The notes below the pieces were generated by a model. It was not told the DNA's origin. It ran no database searches and saw only the letters and a list, made by a program, of their open reading frames with translations. The position numbers and the translations under genes were made by a program. This document shows, piece after piece, positions 6,609 to 10,086 of a DNA stretch of 10,086 nt; within the stretch, counting starts at the first letter, position 1, and every line of letters begins with the position of its first letter. This stretch comes from Rhodanobacteraceae bacterium (GTDB lineage Bacteria > Pseudomonadota > Gammaproteobacteria > Xanthomonadales > Rhodanobacteraceae), in assembly GCA_025924775.1 (NCBI GenBank), contig JAICHS010000073.1, positions 1 to 10,086 on the forward strand, in the 5' to 3' direction.

Positions 6609-7148
6609 TCATCGCCGGCGTCCCCAGGCAGAGAGTGCAATGCCCGTGCGCGCTTCGCTGGCGCGCAGGTGCGCGTGGGTGATGGCGATCGCCAGCGCAT
6701 CGGCGGCGTCGGCCTGCAGCGGCTCGTGCAGGTTCAGCAGCACGCCGACCATGTGCTGCACCTGCGTCTTGTCCGCGTGTCCGCGACCCACCACTGCCTG
6801 TTTGATGGCATTGGGCGCATATTCGCTGACCGGCAGGCCCCGTCCCACCGCCGCGCAGATGGCCGCGCCACGCGCCTGGCCCAGCTTCAGCGCGGAGTCC
6901 GCGTTCTTGGCCATGAACACGCGCTCGATCGCGGCCTCGGCTGGCGCCTGCGCACCGATGATGTCCGACAGTTCGTCGTAGATGCGTTTCAGGCGCAACG
7001 GGAAGGTCTCCTCGCCCGCCACGTGCAAGGTCGCGCGGAATATGCAGCGCAGCCTGCCCATGGCATCGGCCTCGATGATACCGACACCGGTGCGCTGGCT
7101 GCCGGGATCAATGCCCAGAATGCGCAGCGGTGGTGCCAGGCCAGTCAT
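6609..7148 (-). CDS. ruvC: Crossover junction endodeoxyribonuclease RuvC
   Basis: 179 aa, typical length (E. coli 173). RuvC is the dimeric Mg2+-dependent resolvase that cuts Holliday junctions symmetrically, working with RuvAB. The RNase H-like catalytic acids are in place: Asp14 in LGIDPG, Glu75 in AAIERVF, and Asp147 and Asp150 in QADAADALAIA. Other conserved blocks are FMAKNADSALKLGQARG (about 78–94) and the APNAIKQAVVGRGHADKTQV region (about 111–130). The ATG at 7148 shares one base with the yebC stop (TGATG), and no good Shine-Dalgarno precedes it, so translation is probably coupled to yebC. The frame is open upstream inside yebC, but that extension is the yebC antiframe. The C-terminus (SAWGRRR) is a few residues longer than the E. 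coli form. Confidence 0.97.
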   Translation of the reverse strand: MTGLAPPLRILGIDPGSQRTGVGIIEADAMGRLRCIFRATLHVAGEETFPLRLKRIYDELSDIIGAQAPAEAAIERVFMAKNADSALKLGQARGAAICAAVGRGLPVSEYAPNAIKQAVVGRGHADKTQVQHMVGVLLNLHEPLQADAADALAIAITHAHLRASEARTGIALSAWGRRR

Positions 7149-7870
7149 CAACCGGCCGGAAGATCCGCGTTGGAATACACGTTCTGGACGTCGTCCAGCT
7201 CTTCCAGCCGCGCCAGCAGGTTCTGCACCGCCTCGACGTTTTCCGCCGCCACCGGCACGTCCAGCGCGGCCCGCATGGTGATTTCGGCGTGATCGGGCTT
7301 GAGGCCCGCGTGCTCCATCGCGTCGCGCACCGCCTCGAACGTTTCGGGGGTGGTGATGACATCGATCTGACCGTCTTCCGGCCACACTTTCACGTCCTCG
7401 GCACCGGCCTCGATGGCGGCATCGGTGAGCTTGTCCTCGCTGACGCCGGCGGCGTAGGACAGTACCCCGATCCGGTTGAACAGGTAGGCCACCGAGCCGT
7501 CCGTGCCGAGGTTGCCGCCCAGCTTGGCGAACGTGTGGCGCACATCCGAGACGGCGCGCTGCCGATTGTCGGTGACGCACTCGACCAGCACCGCCACGCC
7601 ACCCGCGGCGTAGCCCTCGAAGTGCAGTTCCTCGTAGACGACGCCCTCAAGCTCGCCGGTCGCCTTCTTGATGGCGCGCTCGATGTTGTCCTTCGGCATC
7701 GACGCCGCGATGGCCTTGTCGACCGCGGTGCGCAGGCGCGCGTTGCCGTTGACGTCGCCCCCGCCGGTGCGCGCGGCCACCATGATTTCCCGCACCAGCT
7801 TGGTGAACACCTGGCCGCGCTTGGCATCCTGCGCATTCTTGCGACCGGCAACAGTAGGACCACGACCCAT
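7148..7870 (-). CDS. yebC: YebC/PmpR/TACO1-family regulatory protein
   Basis: 240 aa, normal family length. The conserved N-terminus GRKNAQDAKRGQVFTKLVRE is followed by the AARTGGGD loop, KAIAASMPKDNIERAIKKATGE, the YEEL.FEGYA.GGVAVLVE block, and a C-terminal acidic stretch ending DVQNVYSNADLPAG. The family was long described as a transcription regulator (PmpR); more recent work on bacterial YebC proteins, and the mitochondrial relative TACO1, points to helping ribosomes through proline-rich stretches. The starting residues MGRGPTVAG replace the enteric MAGHSKW; I recall MGRGP-type starts from xanthomonads. ATG at 7870 has GGAG about 8 nt upstream. It overlaps ruvC by one base, the classic yebC–ruvC pairing. 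A 103-bp gap separates it from aspS. Confidence 0.96.
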   Translation of the reverse strand: MGRGPTVAGRKNAQDAKRGQVFTKLVREIMVAARTGGGDVNGNARLRTAVDKAIAASMPKDNIERAIKKATGELEGVVYEELHFEGYAAGGVAVLVECVTDNRQRAVSDVRHTFAKLGGNLGTDGSVAYLFNRIGVLSYAAGVSEDKLTDAAIEAGAEDVKVWPEDGQIDVITTPETFEAVRDAMEHAGLKPDHAEITMRAALDVPVAAENVEAVQNLLARLEELDDVQNVYSNADLPAG

Positions 7871-7940
7871 GGGGCGCTCCGTCTTGTCGAGAATCGGAAA
7901 GTTTAGGGAAACACGCGCCAACCTGCCACGACTCGCCGCA

Positions 7941-7966
7941 GCGGGCCGGCCGGTCGGGAAGCCCGC
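7941..7966. other. GC hairpin just past the aspS stop
   Basis: GCGGGC (7941–7946) pairs with GCCCGC (7961–7966) around a 14-nt loop, 7 bp beyond the aspS stop on the transcribed strand. No T-run follows, so intrinsic termination is doubtful. A shorter CGGG/CCCG stem on the minus strand competes with it. It may slow or process the aspS–yebC transcript, or mean nothing in DNA this GC-rich. Confidence 0.25.
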
Positions 7967-7973
7967 CGGAAAC

Positions 7974-9734
<1,761 letters not shown>

Positions 9735-9781
9735 CACCCGCATTCTCCGCACGCCGGCCGCGCCGGCAAGGCAAACGTGGA

Positions 9782-9810
9782 ATGCTAAGCCCCGAGCGGC
9801 CGCGGCGCAA
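9782..9810 (-). promoter_or_regulatory. Candidate sigma-70-type promoter of aspS
   Basis: On the minus strand TTGCGC (9810–9805) and TAGCAT (9787–9782) are separated by exactly 17 bp. The -10 matches the consensus at 4 of 6 positions and the -35 at its first three. The expected start is near 9775, giving a leader of about 40 nt before the aspS ATG. It lies in the 124-bp gap after the GGDEF gene, which fits a new transcription unit aspS–yebC–ruvC–ruvA–kup. Confidence 0.45.
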
Positions 9811-9858
9811 TCGACGATGCGTGAAACCGGGCCCGGGAACGGGGCACAAGGCCCGTGG

Positions 9859-10086
9859 TCAGGGACGCTCGCGGGCGCGGTTGCGCAGCAGCATCTTGTC
9901 GGCGCGACGCAGGGTCGATTCCAGCGGTTCACCCGCCTCGCGGACCGCCCAGCCCAGCGAAAACACCGCCGGCATCCCATCACGCGAGGCCGCCGCCAGA
10001 CGCTCCGCCAGCTCGCCAACCGCATCGGCATGGGTGTGCGGCAACACGATCGCGAATTCGTCGCCGCCCAGGCGCACCACCGCATC
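9859..10086 (-). CDS. GGDEF-domain protein, C-terminal fragment (cut by window edge)
   Basis: The last 75 residues are visible, beginning in frame with DAVVRLGGDEFAIVLPHT. RLGGDEF is the active-site signature of diguanylate cyclases, which make c-di-GMP from two GTP. After it come the expected helix (ADAVGELAERLAAA), the strand FSLGWAVRE and the ADK of the terminal helix. The usual ending AD.ALY.AK..GRN is degenerate here: the tyrosine/AK/GRN pattern is replaced by ADKMLLRNRARERP, and the protein stops at once, so GGDEF is its final domain. Catalysis cannot be judged because the first half of the domain and any sensor region lie outside the window. It is followed by 124 bp and then aspS on the same strand. 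Confidence 0.85.
   Translation of the reverse strand, partial: DAVVRLGGDEFAIVLPHTHADAVGELAERLAAASRDGMPAVFSLGWAVREAGEPLESTLRRADKMLLRNRARERP

Noticed and set aside
6383..6700. Long N-terminal extension of ruvA (302-residue open frame)
   Set aside because: It runs through the hairpin element and into the end of ruvC; RuvA family similarity begins exactly at the ATG at 6382, which has a GAGGT RBS.
6468..7292. 274-residue plus-strand open frame across ruvC and the repeat element
   Set aside because: Composition is that of an antiframe; ruvC and yebC on the minus strand fully explain the region.
9829..9862. GC-rich inverted repeats after the GGDEF stop as a terminator
   Set aside because: The best stem is 5 bp (ACGGG/CCCGT) with a C–C mismatch inside and no T-run follows.

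Overview
The window is high-GC (roughly 65% by eye) chromosomal DNA from a gammaproteobacterium, most likely of the Xanthomonadaceae/Rhodanobacteraceae type. The clues are the gene order aspS–yebC–ruvC–ruvA–kup, the YebC N-terminus (MGRGPTVAGRKNAQDAKRG, a form I recall from xanthomonads rather than the enteric MAGHSKW form), and an intergenic repeat built of small hairpins with TCC/GGA loops. The family placement is inference from memory, not a search.

Layout. Almost everything is on the minus strand and is read from right to left. At the right edge is the C-terminal end of a GGDEF (diguanylate cyclase-like) protein (9859–10086, cut by the window). A candidate promoter (9782–9810) precedes aspS (aspartyl-tRNA synthetase, 7974–9734). 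Next come yebC (7148–7870), ruvC (6609–7148, 1-nt TGATG overlap with yebC), a 226-bp gap filled by a structured repeat-like element, ruvA (5792–6382), a first Kup potassium transporter (3888–5795, 4-nt ATGA overlap with ruvA), a second, paralogous Kup (1883–3772) and a small, extremely basic DUF6496-like protein (1186–1701). The only plus-strand gene is an exported protein with two PDZ domains and a polyproline tail (43–1122), convergent with the DUF6496-like gene.

How the genes fit together. aspS charges tRNA with aspartate and carries a His marker typical of the non-discriminating enzyme. YebC is a TACO1-family translation or transcription factor. RuvC and RuvA are the Holliday-junction resolvase and the junction-binding subunit of the RuvAB motor. 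The expected partner ruvB does not follow ruvA here; two kup genes sit in its place and ruvB is not in the window. Translational overlaps tie yebC–ruvC and ruvA–kup together, so potassium uptake and recombination genes probably share transcripts.

Most of the window is conserved housekeeping DNA, and I see no mobile-element genes, CRISPR, tRNA/rRNA or defence system. The parts worth a second look are the tandem kup pair, the element between ruvC and ruvA, the histone-tail-like DUF6496 protein and the proline-rich double-PDZ protein. No stretch over 300 bases lacks a gene.
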